NCBI RefSeq assembly: GCF_039532605.1 | Contig: NZ_BAAARY010000018.1 | Span: forward strand, 1 to 64,000 | Length of the DNA: 64,000 bases | Direction of reading: 5' to 3' | From: Pilimelia columellifera | GTDB lineage: Bacteria > Actinomycetota > Actinomycetes > Mycobacteriales > Micromonosporaceae | Notes under the pieces: generated by a model | Seen by the model: only the letters and a program-made list of their open reading frames with translations | The model's database searches: none | What the model was told of the DNA's origin: nothing | Position numbers and translations under genes: made by a program | Part shown: positions 40,321 through 53,100 of the stretch, in pieces | Numbering within the stretch: the stretch's first letter is position 1 | How the letters are laid out: every line of letters starts with the position of its first letter

Positions 40321-41276
40321 CGTTTCCTCGATCCTCGATCTCGTGCTGTACCGGGCCGGCACCCTCGCAGGGCGCGATCGTCTCGGACGGGCGAAACGTG
40401 AATCACAACGCGGGATCGGCGACCGAGTAAGTGATCAAGGGTCTTCGGTCTCGAGTCGCCGCCCGGCCCGCCCGGCCCGCGCGGCGACCCGGGGTCGTCC
40501 GGGTCGGCGCTCGGGAACCGCGTGCGGGACGTGGGGGCAGCGGGGATTGCCCACGAGGACCTCTCTTCCCTGGCCACCCTCGGGCCTGCCGGTCGCGGCG
40601 GACCCCAGGGATGAGTCATCCGGGCGTCGCGGGAGGCTGTTTCAGACAGCGCGGAGCCACACGAAAGAACTGTCGGTCATCGACGACACGACAGTGGACG
40701 GCACAGCGCATTTTCCCCCCGCTCGTGCTCGATGTTAGTCATCATTGAGCGGCATCCGCAAGGGTCGGAGAATTCATCTACGCGGGTATCAGTCAATGGT
40801 TCGCCCTCCGTCAAGCATTTTGCGCATCCTGGATCAGGGTGAAGCGTCCTCCCCGGGAGGTCTCAGCGCCGGAGTTTCGGTATTCGGGCATGATCGGGTA
40901 GGGCGGTGGTCGAGCGGCTATCACCCTCGTGGCTGAGTGATCCTTAGCACCAACATGGCGTAAATATAAGGTGCCAATCCGGCATATCGGCCGAGTGGGA
41001 ATGTATAGGCCGATCTAAATTGATTTGCTCCATGAATATGTCCGATTAATGCGTAACTACCCGTTTGGGTGACGCGACGGCTAAGTGGAACTACCAGACC
41101 GAGGGATTCAGCCCGGTCGGACGGTGACTAAGGTCCGGTAGGGATAAGGTGGATGCCCGCTCGCGAAATGCGATGCCGTGTTCCGGGCTATGTATTTCCG
41201 GCGGCTGCTTTCGATGTTGGGAAAGGCTGGCGCCAGTGTGCTTGGTGCCATTTTCAACGAAACGTCAGGGGCTGTG
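40321..41276. other. Long divergent intergenic region between regulator and starter PKS
   Basis: About 950 bp with no convincing gene. The first 600 bp are GC-rich; from about 40930 to 41270 the base composition turns markedly AT-richer than anywhere else in the window (for example taaatataagg and ctaaattgatttgctcc). This is the expected place for the promoters of both the LuxR gene and the starter PKS operon, and it contains an inverted repeat. Confidence 0.6.
40986..41014. promoter_or_regulatory. Inverted repeat, candidate operator for the starter PKS promoter
   Basis: atcggcc (40986-40992) and ggccgat (41008-41014) are perfect inverted 7-mers separated by 15 nt, centre to centre 22 bp, about two helical turns. 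The repeat lies in the AT-rich stretch about 260 bp before the PKS start. A dimeric regulator such as the adjacent LuxR protein could bind it; no footprint exists, so this is inference. Confidence 0.4.
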
Positions 41277-44170
41277 GTGCGTGCCGATTTAATTAAGTCC
41301 TTGTCCGTGATTTTGCCCGAGCACGCGGAGCGCCTCGGCAACAAGATCGCGTACGAGGACGACATCCGGGCCGTCACTTACGCGGAGCTCGAGGCCCGGA
41401 CCGGCCGGCTCGCCGGTCACCTGATCGACGCCGGACTGCGCCGCGGTGACCGCGTTGCGCTGTGCCTCGGCAACACGGTCGCCATGGTGGAGGGCTACAT
41501 GGCCACGGTCCGCGCCGGGGGTGTCGGCGTACCCCTCAACCCTTACGCCAGCCGCCGCCAACTCGCCTTCCTGATGAGCGACAGCGGCGCCCGATTCGTG
41601 ATGACCACCGCCGCCCACGCGGGCGAGTTCACGTCGGCGCCCGAGCGGCCGGTCGTGTTGGCGACCGGAACGGCCGCGGGCTGCCTCTCCTTCGATCGGC
41701 TCGCCATCACTGACCCGGCCGCGGCCGCGCCGGACGACCTCGGGCTGGACGAGATCGCCTGGATGTTCTACACCTCCGGTACGACCGGGCGGCCAAAGGG
41801 TGTGCTCTCCACCCAGCGCAACTGCTTCTGGTCGGTGGCCTCGTGCTACGTGCCGGTCCCCGGACTGTCCGTGAAGGACCGCGTTCTCTGGCCGCTGCCG
41901 CTGTTCCACAGCCTCTCCCACATTGCCTGCGTGCTGTCAGTGACCGCGGTGGGCGCCACCGCGCGGATCATCGACGGACAATCGGCCGGCGAAGTGCTCG
42001 AACTCCTGCGTACCAACCGATCGACGTTTTTGGCCGGGGTGCCCACCACGTACCACCGGCTGGTCGAGGCGCGGCAGGAGGACGACCGAGAGTTGCCCGA
42101 CCTGCGGATGGCGCTCGTCGGCGGCGCGGTGACCAGGCCCGAGCTGCGGCGGGCGTTCGAGCAGTCGTTCGGGGTGCCGCTGGTCGACGCGTACGGCAGT
42201 ACCGAGACCTGCGGCGCGATCACCATTAACTCGCCGGAAAGCGCCGGACCCGACGGCTCCTGCGGCCGGCCTGTCCCCGGCGTCAACGTGCTCATCGTGG
42301 ACCGAGCCACCGGTGCGGAGACGGATCCCGGCGAGGAGGGCGAAGTCTGGGTACGCAGCCCAAGCGTCATGGCCGGCTACCATAATGATCCCGGGGCGAC
42401 CGCCGCTGCGCTGCGCGACGGCTGGTTCCGGACCGGCGATCTGGCCAGGCGTGACGCGGCGGGTTACGTTACCATCTGCGGGCGTCTGAAGGACCTCGTC
42501 ATCCGCGGCGGCGAAAACATCCATCCAGAGGCGATCGAGCCTGTACTGCGCGACGCCAGAGGAGTAGCCGACGCCGGGGTGGGCGGCATATACCACGACG
42601 TCCTTGGTGAAGTTCACGTGGCGTATGTGCGGCCGTGCCCCGACGGCCTTGAACTGCGCGCTCTTCTCGACCACTGCCGGTCCGAGCTCGCTCCCGCCGA
42701 GCTGCCCGAAGAGATCCGCGAGGTCCGAGACATCCCGCGGACAGCGTCCGGCAAGATCTCACGGCACCGCCTGGCCGCGCAGCCGTCGTGGTTGCGCTGG
42801 TCCGCGAGTGGAGAACACACTGGGTTGCTGAGCGTCGCCTGGAGGCCGCTGCCCTCGGGCGACGCCACCGGCGAGCCGGGCCAGCCGCACGACCGCACGC
42901 CGGCCTCGGACGCTTCCGCCGACCTCGCGCTCTGGACTCAGCTCGACCTCACCCCGCCCGCCGATGCTCCGACCGACCCCGTCCGCCGGGCCGCGCTCGG
43001 CCGTTGCCTGGCGCGGGAATTGGCCGAGCGAGCCGGGCGGCTCGGCGCCGACGACCGGCTCGTCGTGCTCATCCGACACGCCGTGGCGACGGGCCCGGAT
43101 GACGACGCACCCGACCCCGCCCAGTTACCGGTCTGGGAGGAGGCTCGCAGGCTGCGGCCGCGTACGGTCGGCCGGCTCGTCACTGTCGACCTCGGCCACG
43201 AGACCACCGCCCCCGAAGCGGCCACCGGCGGCGTCGAGCCGGAGATGGCTGTCCGCCGCGGCAGAGCGCTCGTGCCGCGCCTGATCCCGGTCCCGGTCGA
43301 GGACCGGCCGTGGCCGCTCACCGACCTCACCCCCGGCGGCTCGGTGGTGGTCACCGGGGCCGACACCGAGGCCGGCGCGGCCTTCGCCCAGCGGCTCGCT
43401 GCCGCCACCGGCGCCCGCACCGCGCTCGTGGTGGGTGCGGCTGTTGCGGCGGACGGCCTCGGCCCTGATGTCGAGGTGGTGACCGTCGCGCCCGGTACGG
43501 CCGGCAACCTGCGGCGCGCGCTGGACGCGCTGCCGAGGCCGGTGACTGCGGTGCTGCATGCCTCCGGTGACGCCGAGGTCGGCCACGCCCTGTACTTGGC
43601 CACCGCCGAGTTGCGTACCGCGACCTTTGTCGCCACCGGCGCGGCGGACGCCCAGACTCTGGTCCACGCCCGCCGTCGAAGAGGGCTTCCCGCAAGCTAC
43701 ATCGGCTGGGACGCTAGCGGGCGGCCGGAGGATCGGCTCGCCGCCCTCGATGCCGCGCTCGGTCTCGGCGTCGCCGTGCTCCTGGCGGTCCGCCCCGAGC
43801 TCCCGCCGCCCGGCGCCGATGTGCCGCCCCTGCTTCGTGAGCTCGTCACAGCCGCGCCGCGAACCGCCACGCCGGACGCCACCACCACGGCCGAGCTGCG
43901 CCGCAGCCTGACCGCGCTCGACGAGCCGCGCCGGCTCGCCCTGCTGCGCGACCTCGTCTCAGGGCACACCGGCGCGGTGCTGGGCGGCTCGGCCTGCGAT
44001 GACTACGGCCGGGCGTTCCGCGACCTCGGCCTTACCTCGGCGGCCGTGGTCGAGCTGCGCAACCGGCTGACGGCGGCGACCGGTTTGGCGCTGCCCGCCA
44101 CCGTCACCTTCAGCCATCCGACGATCGACGCGCTCGCCACCCATCTGCGCGCCCAGCTACTCGGTCCGGG
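41277..44170 (+). other. Loading module: AHBA-activating adenylation domain, KR remnant, ACP
   Basis: Adenylation domain 41277-42790: YTSGTTGRPKG, GRLKDLVIRGGENIHP and the C-terminal catalytic Lys in TASGKIS. It belongs to the class that activates AHBA with ATP and loads it onto the ACP, as in RifA. A KR-like remnant (42820-43880) with VVVTGADTEAGAA in place of a working nucleotide loop follows, also a RifA trait. ACP 43940-44165 has GLTSAA instead of GLDSxx; the phosphopantetheine Ser (44037-44039) is kept. Confidence 0.83.
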
Positions 44171-47100
44171 CGAGGCGGCGGCGGACGCGAATGCGGCTCT
44201 AGACGCTGTCACCGTGGCTGATGACCCCATCGCGATCGTGGGTATGGCCTGCCGGCTGCCCGGCGACGTGGGCAGCCCGGCCGACCTATGGCGGCTGGTT
44301 CTGGCGGGCGGCGAGGGCATCACCGGCTTCCCCGCCGACCGCGGCTGGGACCTAGCGAACCTGTTTGACGCCGACCCCGGCCACGCCGGTACGTCATACG
44401 TCGGGCGTGGTGGTTTCCTGCCCGACGCCGCGGGATTTGACGCGGGCTTTTTCGGCATCGCCCCGCGTGAGGCCCTGGCCATGGACCCGCAGCAGAGGCT
44501 CCTGCTGGAGACTTCGTGGGAGGCACTCGAACACGCCGGCCTGGACCCGGCCACGCTACGCGGCACCGACGTCGCCGTCTTCGCCGGTGTGATGGGGCAC
44601 GGCCCGGCCCCGGACGGGCAGCTGCCGTCCGACCTCGAAGGCTTCCTGACCACCGGTACGGCCGCCAGCGTGGCGTCGGGGCGGGTGTCGTACGTGTTCG
44701 GCTTCGAGGGCCCGGCGGTGACGGTCGACACGGCGTGTTCGTCGTCGCTGGTGGCGATTCACCTGGCGGCGCAGGCGCACGCCCGGCGCGTTTGTCGAGT
44801 TCTCCCGGCAGCGGGCCCTCGCCCCCGACGGACGGTGCAAGCCGTACTCGGACGACGCCGACGGTACCGGCTGGGCGGAGGGCGCCGGGATCGTCGTCCT
44901 GGAGCAGCTGTCTTCGGCCCGAGCCCGTGGCCACCGGGTGCTCGCCGTCCTACGCGGGTCGGCGATCAACCAGGATGGCGCCTCGAACGGGCTGACCGCC
45001 CCCAGCGGTGTCGCTCAGCAGCGCGTCATACGTCGGGCGCTGGCCAGGGCCGGGCTGAACGCCGCCGGCGTGGACGTGGTGGAGGGCCACGGCACCGGCA
45101 CCGTGCTGGGAGACCCGATCGAGGCCGAGGCGCTGTTGGCGACCTACGGCCAGGACCGGGACCCGGACCGGCCGATGTGGCTGGGCTCGTTGAAGTCGAA
45201 CATCGGCCACACCCAGGCGGCGGCGGGCGTCGCTGGAGTGATCAAGATGGTGCAGGCGCTGCGGCACGGTGTGCTCCCACCAACGCTGCACGCGGCTCGG
45301 CCCTCGCCGCGAGTCGACTGGGCGGCCGGCGCCGTCCGGCTGATCACCGAGGCCCGGCCTTGGCCGCGGACCGAGCGTCCCCGCCGTGCCGGGGTGTCGT
45401 CGTTCGGCGTCAGCGGCACCAACGCGCACCTCATCCTTGAGGAAGCGGCCGTCGAACCGGCGCCGCCGGTACCCCCGCCCGGCAACGCCGTCGTCCCGCT
45501 CGCCCTGTCGGCGAAGACTCAGGCCGCCCTGGCCACGGGGGCGGGCCGGCTCGCGGCGTTCCTCGAGGCCGGCAACGACCCTTTGCCGGACGTGGTGGCT
45601 GCCCTCAACTGCCGGGCGCTATTCGGTGAGCGGGCGGTCATCGTGGCGGACTCCCCCGCCGAAGCGGCCACCCTGCTGCGTACCGTCGAACAGGGCCGCA
45701 GCGGTTCCGGTATCGTCGTCGGATCCGCTCGCCCGGGCCCGGTGGTCTTCGTCTTCCCGGGACAGGGCGCGCAATGGTCCGGGATGGGCCGCGACCTGCT
45801 CGACGTCTCGGCAGTCTTCGCCGCGCACGTGCGGGTTTGCGCGGCCGCCATCGAGCCGTACGCGGACTTCCCGCTAACCGAGGCGTTGCGTGGCGAACTG
45901 CCCGAGGACATCGCCGCGAGCGTGGACGTCGTCCAGATCACCTCCTTCGTGATGATGACCGGGCTCGCCGCCGTGTGGCGGTCGGCCGGTGTCGAGCCGT
46001 CGGCGGTGGCGGGACACTCCCAGGGGGAGATCGCCGCGGCGTACGTGGCAGGCGCCCTGTCCCTGCCCGACGCGGCGAGGGTGGTGACCGTCCGGGCGGC
46101 CCTCATCCGCGACGTCCTCGCCGGTGGCGGGGCCATGGCGTCGGTTGCTCTCGGTGAGGTGGAAGCCGCCCGACGGCTCGCGGGCAACGATCGGCTGTCG
46201 ATCTCCGCCGTGAACAGCCCGAGCTCGGTGGTCGTCGCCGGCCCGCCCGACGCGCTGGGGGAGGTCCTTACCGCGTGGGAGGACGACGGTGTCCGGGTCC
46301 GCCGCATCGCCGTGGACTACGCCTCGCACACCGCTCAGGTCGAGCAAGTCGCCGAGCGGCTCGGCGCCGCCCTGGCCGGTGTACGCGCCGGGGCACCCCG
46401 GATCCCCCTGCTCTCCACCGTCACCGGTGCGTGGATCACCGCGGCGGGGGAACTCGACGGCGACTACTGGGTGCGCAACTTGCGCCACCCGGTGCGCTTC
46501 GCCCCCGCCGTCGCCGCCCTCATCGATCGGGGTCACACCTCGTTCGTGGAGGTCAGCGCCCATCCCGTGCTCGTGCAGCCGGTGACTGAGATCGCCGAGG
46601 CGGCCGGGGCCGAGGTGGTGGTCACGGAGTCCTTGCGCCGCGGTGAGGGTGGATTCCGCCGCCTCGGGGCCTCGATGGGCCGCCTGTTCGTCACGGGCAC
46701 CGCCGTGGACTGGGCCGCCGTGACGCCGCCCGCCCGGGGACGGGCCGAGCCACCGCCGTACGCCTTCGACCACCGGCCCTACTGGCTACCGGCCACCGGC
46801 GCCCGCCCCGGACCGGGGCCCCTGGGCCTGGCCGAGGTCGAACACCCACTGCTGGGCGCCCTCCTCAACCGCCCCGACGACGGCGGATCGGTGGCCGTCG
46901 CCCGGTGGTCGGCGTCGTCGTTCCCCTGGATCACCACCCGCCGGGAGGACGGCGCCACCGTACTGCCCTCCACCGCCCTGCTCGACGTGGTGATCCACGC
47001 CGGGGGCCAGACCGGTACCCCGGTCGTCGCGAGCCTCACCACCGGTACGCTGGTCGTCCTGCCCGCGCACGGCGCCCTCGACCTCCAGGTGAGCGTCGGT

Positions 47101-50100
47101 GGCCCCGGCCAGAACGGCGACCGTGCCGTCGAACTCTGGACCCGTGCCGCCGGGTCGGTCGCCGGCGAGCCGTGGACGCGGCACGCCCACGGCGTGCTCA
47201 CCCCGGCCGCCGACGAGCCCGTCCCGCCGTCCGTTCCAGAGACCGGGCGGGTGGATCTCGACGGGGAACCGGGCGGCTACGGGTTACACCCGGCGCTGCT
47301 CGACGCGGCCGTACGTACCGTCATCGAGCCCGGCACGACCCCGGTGACCTGGACCGGCGTGGCCCTGCACGCCACCGGCGCCACCGCGCTGACGGTCCAC
47401 GGCGACGGCCGCCGGCTGCTGCTCACCGACCCGACCGGTGCACCCGTGCTGTCGGCGGCGGCGGTCACGACCGGCCCGGATACGACGGCACCCGGGGCCG
47501 GGCTCCCCCTCTTCCACACCGCCTGGACGGATATCGACCTGCCCTCGGAGGCGGCCCCGCTCCCGGACACGCGGCACTACGAGGTGCCGGCCGGCGACCC
47601 CCGGGCGGTGCTGGCCGAGGTTCTCGCCACCCTGCGGAGCTGGCTGACCGGCTCCGACGCGGCGGGCGGCCGGCTGGTCGTGCACACCAGCGACCGCGAC
47701 GACATCTCCACCGCAGCGGTGTGGGGGCTGGTGCGTTCGGCGCAGTCGGAACACCCCGGCCGCATCGTGCTGGTGGCCACCGACGAGCGGTCCCGCGACG
47801 CCCTGCCCGGCGCGCTGGCCACCGGAGAACCCCAGATCCGCGTACGCGAGGGGCGGGCGCAGGTGCCTCGGCTCGTCCGGACACCCCCGAGCGACGGCCG
47901 GACCGCGCGGCCGCTCGACCCGGACGGCACCGTGCTGATCACCGGCGGCACCGGGCTGCTCGGCGCGATCACCGCCCGTCACTTGGTGGCCCGACACGGC
48001 GTACGTCACCTGCTTCTCGCCTCGCGCAGCGGCCCCACCGGCGAGGCCGGGACCCTGCGCGACGAACTGGCCGCCCTCGGCGCGACCGTCACGATCGCCC
48101 GGTGCGACGTCGCCGACCGCGAACAGGTCAGGGAGCTGCTGGACGGCATCCCGGACACCGCCCCGCTGACCGCCGTCGTGCACACCGCCGGGGTCCTCGA
48201 CGACGGCGTCCTCACCACGCTCGACACCGACCGCCTCGACACCGTGCTGCGCCCCAAGCTGGACGCGGCGCGGCACCTGCACGAGCTGACCCTCGGCCGC
48301 GACCTCGCGGCGTTCGTCCTCTACTCCTCGGCCGCCGGCGTGCTCGGCAACCCCGGGCAGGCGAACTACGCCGCGGCCAACGCCGGCCTCGACGCCCTCG
48401 CCCGGGAACGCCGCCGCCTCGGCCTGCCAGCCGTCTCGGTGGCCTGGGGCTTCTGGACCGAGGCGGGCGGCTTGACCCGGCACCTGGGCTACGCCGACCA
48501 CTCGCGTACCCGGCGCAGTGGCATGCTGAGCCTCGGCGCCGGCGACGGCATGGCGCTGCTCGACGCCGCGCTGCGCGGGAACACGCCACCGGACGTCGTC
48601 GCGACCCGGTTCGACCTCACGGGCCTGCGTACCGGGGGCCAACCCGTCGCGCCGCTGCTGCGGGCCCTCGTGCCGCCGACCCGCCCCCGGGCGCACGCCG
48701 CGGCCGCAACCCCCGTCGCCGAGCCGCTGGCGAGCCTGAGCGAGGCGGACCAGGCCGGCGCGCTGCTGCGGATGGTGCGCCGGCACACCGCCGAGGTACT
48801 CGGCCACGACGGCCCGGAGTCGGTGCCCGCCGACCGGCCGTTCCGGGAGACCGGCCTCGACTCGTTGACCGCCATCGAGCTGCGCAACCGGCTGGCCGCC
48901 GACACCGGCCTCAAGCTCGGTGCCACGGTGGCGTTCGACTACCCGCGCCCGGTTGCGCTGGCCGGGCATCTGCGGGACCGGCTCACCGGGCGCGACACCG
49001 CCCCGAGCGCCGTCCCCGCCGTCGCGGCCGCCCCCAGCGAACCGATCGCCATCGTGGCCATGGCCTGCCGATTCCCGGCGGGGGTCAACAGTCCCGAGGA
49101 CCTGTGGCGGGTTGTTCGCGGCGGCGTCGACGCGGTCACCGGCTTCCCCGAAGACCGGGGCTGGCCCACGGACGGCCTGTTCCACCCCGACCCCGACCAC
49201 TTCGGAACAACGTACGTACGCCACGGCGCCTTCCTCGACGACGCCCCCGGTTTCGACGCCACGTTCTTCGGCATCTCACCGAACGAGGCGCTCGCCATGG
49301 ATCCACAGCAGCGCCTCCTGCTGGAGACCTCCTGGGAGCTCCTCGAACGCGCGGGCATCGACCCGGCCACCCTCCACGGCCACGACGTCGGCGTGTTCGC
49401 AGGCGTCAACAGCCACGACTACAGCATGCGGGCGCACCGATCCGCGGGCGCCGAGGGTTTCCGCCTCACCGGCAGCTCCGGCAGCGTCGTCTCGGGCCGG
49501 ATCGCCTACCACTACGGCTTCGAGGGTCAGGCGATCACGATCGACACGGCGTGCTCGTCGTCGTTGGTGGCCCTGCACCTAGCGGTGCGTGCGCTGCAGC
49601 AGGGTGAGTGCTCGCTGGCGCTGGCCGGCGGCGTGACAGTCATCGGCACGGTCGAGACGTTCGTCGAGTTCTCCCGCCAGCGCGGCCTGGCCCCGGACGG
49701 GCGGTGCAAGTCGTTCGCCGACGCTGCCGACGGCACCGGCTGGTCGGAGGGCGCCGGCCTGCTGCTGGTCGAGCGGCTCTCCGACGCCCGTCGCAACGGC
49801 CACCAGGTCCTCGCCGTTGTCCGGGGAACGGCCGTGAACTCCGACGGCGCGTCCAACGGCCTGACCGCGCCCAGCGGGCCCGCCCAGCAACGGGTCATCA
49901 CCACCGCCCTGGCAAGCGCGGGCCTCGGGCCGTCTGACGTGGATGCCGTCGAGGCGCACGGCACCGGAACCACGCTCGGCGACCCGATCGAGGCGCAGGC
50001 ACTGCTCGAGACGTACGGCCGGGACCGGGACCCGGACCGGCCGCTCTGGCTGGGCTCGGTCAAGTCGAACCTCGGACACACCCAGGCCGCGGCGGGCGTC

Positions 50101-53100
50101 GCTGGGGTCATCAAGATGGTGCTGGCGATGCGGCACGGCAAGTTGCCCGCCACCCTGCACGTCGACCGCCCGTCGTCGCACATCGACTGGTCGGCGGGAA
50201 CCGTGCGGCTGCTCACCGAGGCCCGTGACTGGCCGGACGCCGGACGCCCCCGCCGCGCCGGTGTGTCCTCCTTCGGTATCGGCGGCACTAACGCCCACGT
50301 GGTGCTGGAAGCCGGGCCGGCGCCCGAGCCGCCGCCGTCCCCGGTGCCCGACCCCGCCGTCGTGCCGGTGCTGCTGTCGGCGCGCACCACGTCGGGGCTG
50401 TCCGGTCAGGCCGCGCGGATCGCCGCGTTCGTCGCCGCCGAACCGGATGCCCAGCCCGGCGACGTCGCCCACGCCCTCGCGACCGCCCGCGCCCACCTCG
50501 GCCGGCGGGCGGTGATCCTGGCGACCGACCGCGAGCACCTGACCGCGGAACTACGCGACCTCGAACGCGGCACGCCCGGCGCCGCCACGGTCACCGGAAC
50601 CACCGTGGAGGGCAGCCTCGCCGTGCTGTTCACCGGGCAGGGTAGCCAGCGGGCCGGCATGGGCGCCGGCCTGAGCCGCAGCCAACCCGTGTTCCGGGAG
50701 GCCTTCACGGCCGCGATCGCCGAGGTCGAACGACACCTCGGCGGTCACTGGCCGCTGCCGCTGGCCGAAGTCCTGGCGGCCGCGACCGGCACGCCCGAGG
50801 CGGCGCTGCTCGACCGTACGCTCTATACTCAGCCCGCCCTGTTCGCTCTGGAAACCGCGCTGTACCGGCTGCTCGTCAGCTGGGGCGTGCGGCCCGCGCT
50901 GCTCGCCGGGCACTCGATCGGGGAGATCACCGCGGCGCACGTGGCCGGGGTGCTCGATCTGAGCCAGGCCGCCCGGCTGGTGGCGGCGCGGGCCCGGCTC
51001 ATGGACGCCCTGCCTGCCGGCGGCGCGATGACCGCCGTCCGGGCGACCGAGCAGCAGGTCGCCGCCCTGCTGCGGGACGCGCCGGGCAGCGTCGGCGTGG
51101 CCGCCGTGAACGGCCACGACTCGCTCGTCCTCGCCGGCGAGCAGGAGGCCGTCGACGCGATCGCCGACCGGCTGCACCGCGACGGCCACAAGATCCGCCG
51201 TCTGAGCGTCAGCCACGCGTTCCATTCGGTGCTGATGGAACCGGTACTTGACGAGTTCGGGGCGGTCGCCGCGAGCCTGACCTACCGGCCGAGCACCGTC
51301 CCGATCGTCTCCACCCTCACCGGACGGCTCGACGCGGCCGGGGAGATGAGTACCGCCGGCTACTGGGTACGGCAGTTGCGGCACGCCGTCCGGTTCGGCG
51401 ACGCGGTGGCCGCCCTGCGAGCCGAGGGCGCCACGACCTTCCTCGAGGCGGGGCCGGGCAGCGCGCTGACCAGCATGGTGCTGGAGGCGCCGGGCCTGTC
51501 CGAGGCCGCCTGCCTGCCCTTTCTGCCGGCCAGCCCGGACGAGGCACTCGCCGTCCGTAGCGCCGTCGCGGGCCTGCACGTACGCGGCATCGGCGCCGAC
51601 TGGCCCGTGATCATCGGCCGCTCCGGCCCGGCGCCGCTCGGTACCGAACTGCCCACGTACGCCTTCGAGCATCAGCGCTTCTGGATCGGCACCGAGCAGG
51701 AGGAACCCGCCCCGCCCCCGGTCGCTGTCCCCCCCGTCGCCCCGGCGGCGGTCCGCGACCTCACCGACCTGACCGACCTCGTCCGCGAGAGCGCCCTCGT
51801 CGTCCTCGGCCACCGCCCGGACACCGCCCTCGACGAGCGGATGTCCTTCAAGGACCTGGGCCTCGACTCGCTGGGTGCCGTCCGGCTGCGCAACCGCCTA
51901 CGCGACCTCACCGGCGTCGAGATGCCTGTCACCGTCGCTTTCGACCACCCCACCACCGGCGCCCTCGCCGCCCAGCTGAGCGCCGTCCTGCACGGCGATG
52001 CCGACGCAGACGCCGACACCGGAGTGCCCGCAGCCTGCGGAGCCGACGAGCCGATCGTGATCATCGCGACGAGCGGCCGGTTCCCGGGCGGGGCCGACAG
52101 CCCGGACGCGCTGTGGCGGCTGGTCGCCGAGCGACGGGACGCCGTCACCGGATTCCCGACCGACCGGGACTGGGACGTCGACCGGCTTTACCACCCGGAC
52201 CCCGCCCATCCCGGGACCTCCTACACCCGTGCGGGCGGTTTCCTGCACGACGCCGCCCAGTTCGACGCCGCCCTCTTCGGGATCTCGCCGCGCGAGGCCC
52301 TGGCCATGGATCCGCAGCAGCGGTTGCTGCTGGAGACCTCGTGGGAGGCGTTCGAACGCGCCGGGATCGACCCGTTGTCGCTGCGCGGCCGGGATGTCGG
52401 GGTGTTCACGGGCATCGTGCACCACGACTACGTGACCCGGTTGCGACAGGTTCCCGAGGACGTGCAGGGCTACGTGATGACCGGTACGGCCGCCAGCGTG
52501 GCGTCCGGGCGGGTGTCGTACGTGTTCGGCTTCGAGGGCCCGGCGGTGACGGTCGACACGGCGTGTTCGTCGTCGCTGGTGGCGATTCACCTGGCGGCGC
52601 AGGCGCCCGACGCGTTCCTGGAGTTCTCCCGCCAGCGCGGGCTCGCGGCAGACGGGCGCTGCAAGTCGTACTCGTCGGACGCGGACGGCACCGGCTGGGC
52701 CGAGGGGGCCGGTATCGTCGTCCTGGAGCGGCTGTCGGACGCCCGCCGCAACGGCCATCGCGTGCTCGCCGTGCTCCGCGGCAGCGCCGTCAACCAGGAC
52801 GGCGCTTCCAATGGGCTCACCGCCCCCAGCGGACCGGCGCAGCAGCGCGTCATCCGCCGGGCGCTGGCCGAGGCCGGGCTGGACGCCGCCGCCGTGGACG
52901 TGGTGGAGGGCCACGGCACCGGCACGGTCCTCGGCGACCCGATCGAGATCCAGGCGCTGATGGCCACGTACGGCAAGGACCGGGACCCGGAGCACCCGCT
53001 TTGGCTGGGGTCGCTGAAGTCGAACATCGGCCACACCCAGGCGGCGGCCGGCGTGGCCGGGGTCATCAAGATGGTGGAGGCGCTGCGGCACGGCGTGCTC

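Noticed and set aside
44938..45440. Start of a separate PKS gene at 44938 and an independent end of the first at 45440
   Set aside because: Both are by-products of the KS1 frame break. The sequence on either side joins into one KS domain, and 44938 has no ribosome-binding site and lies in the middle of the KS.
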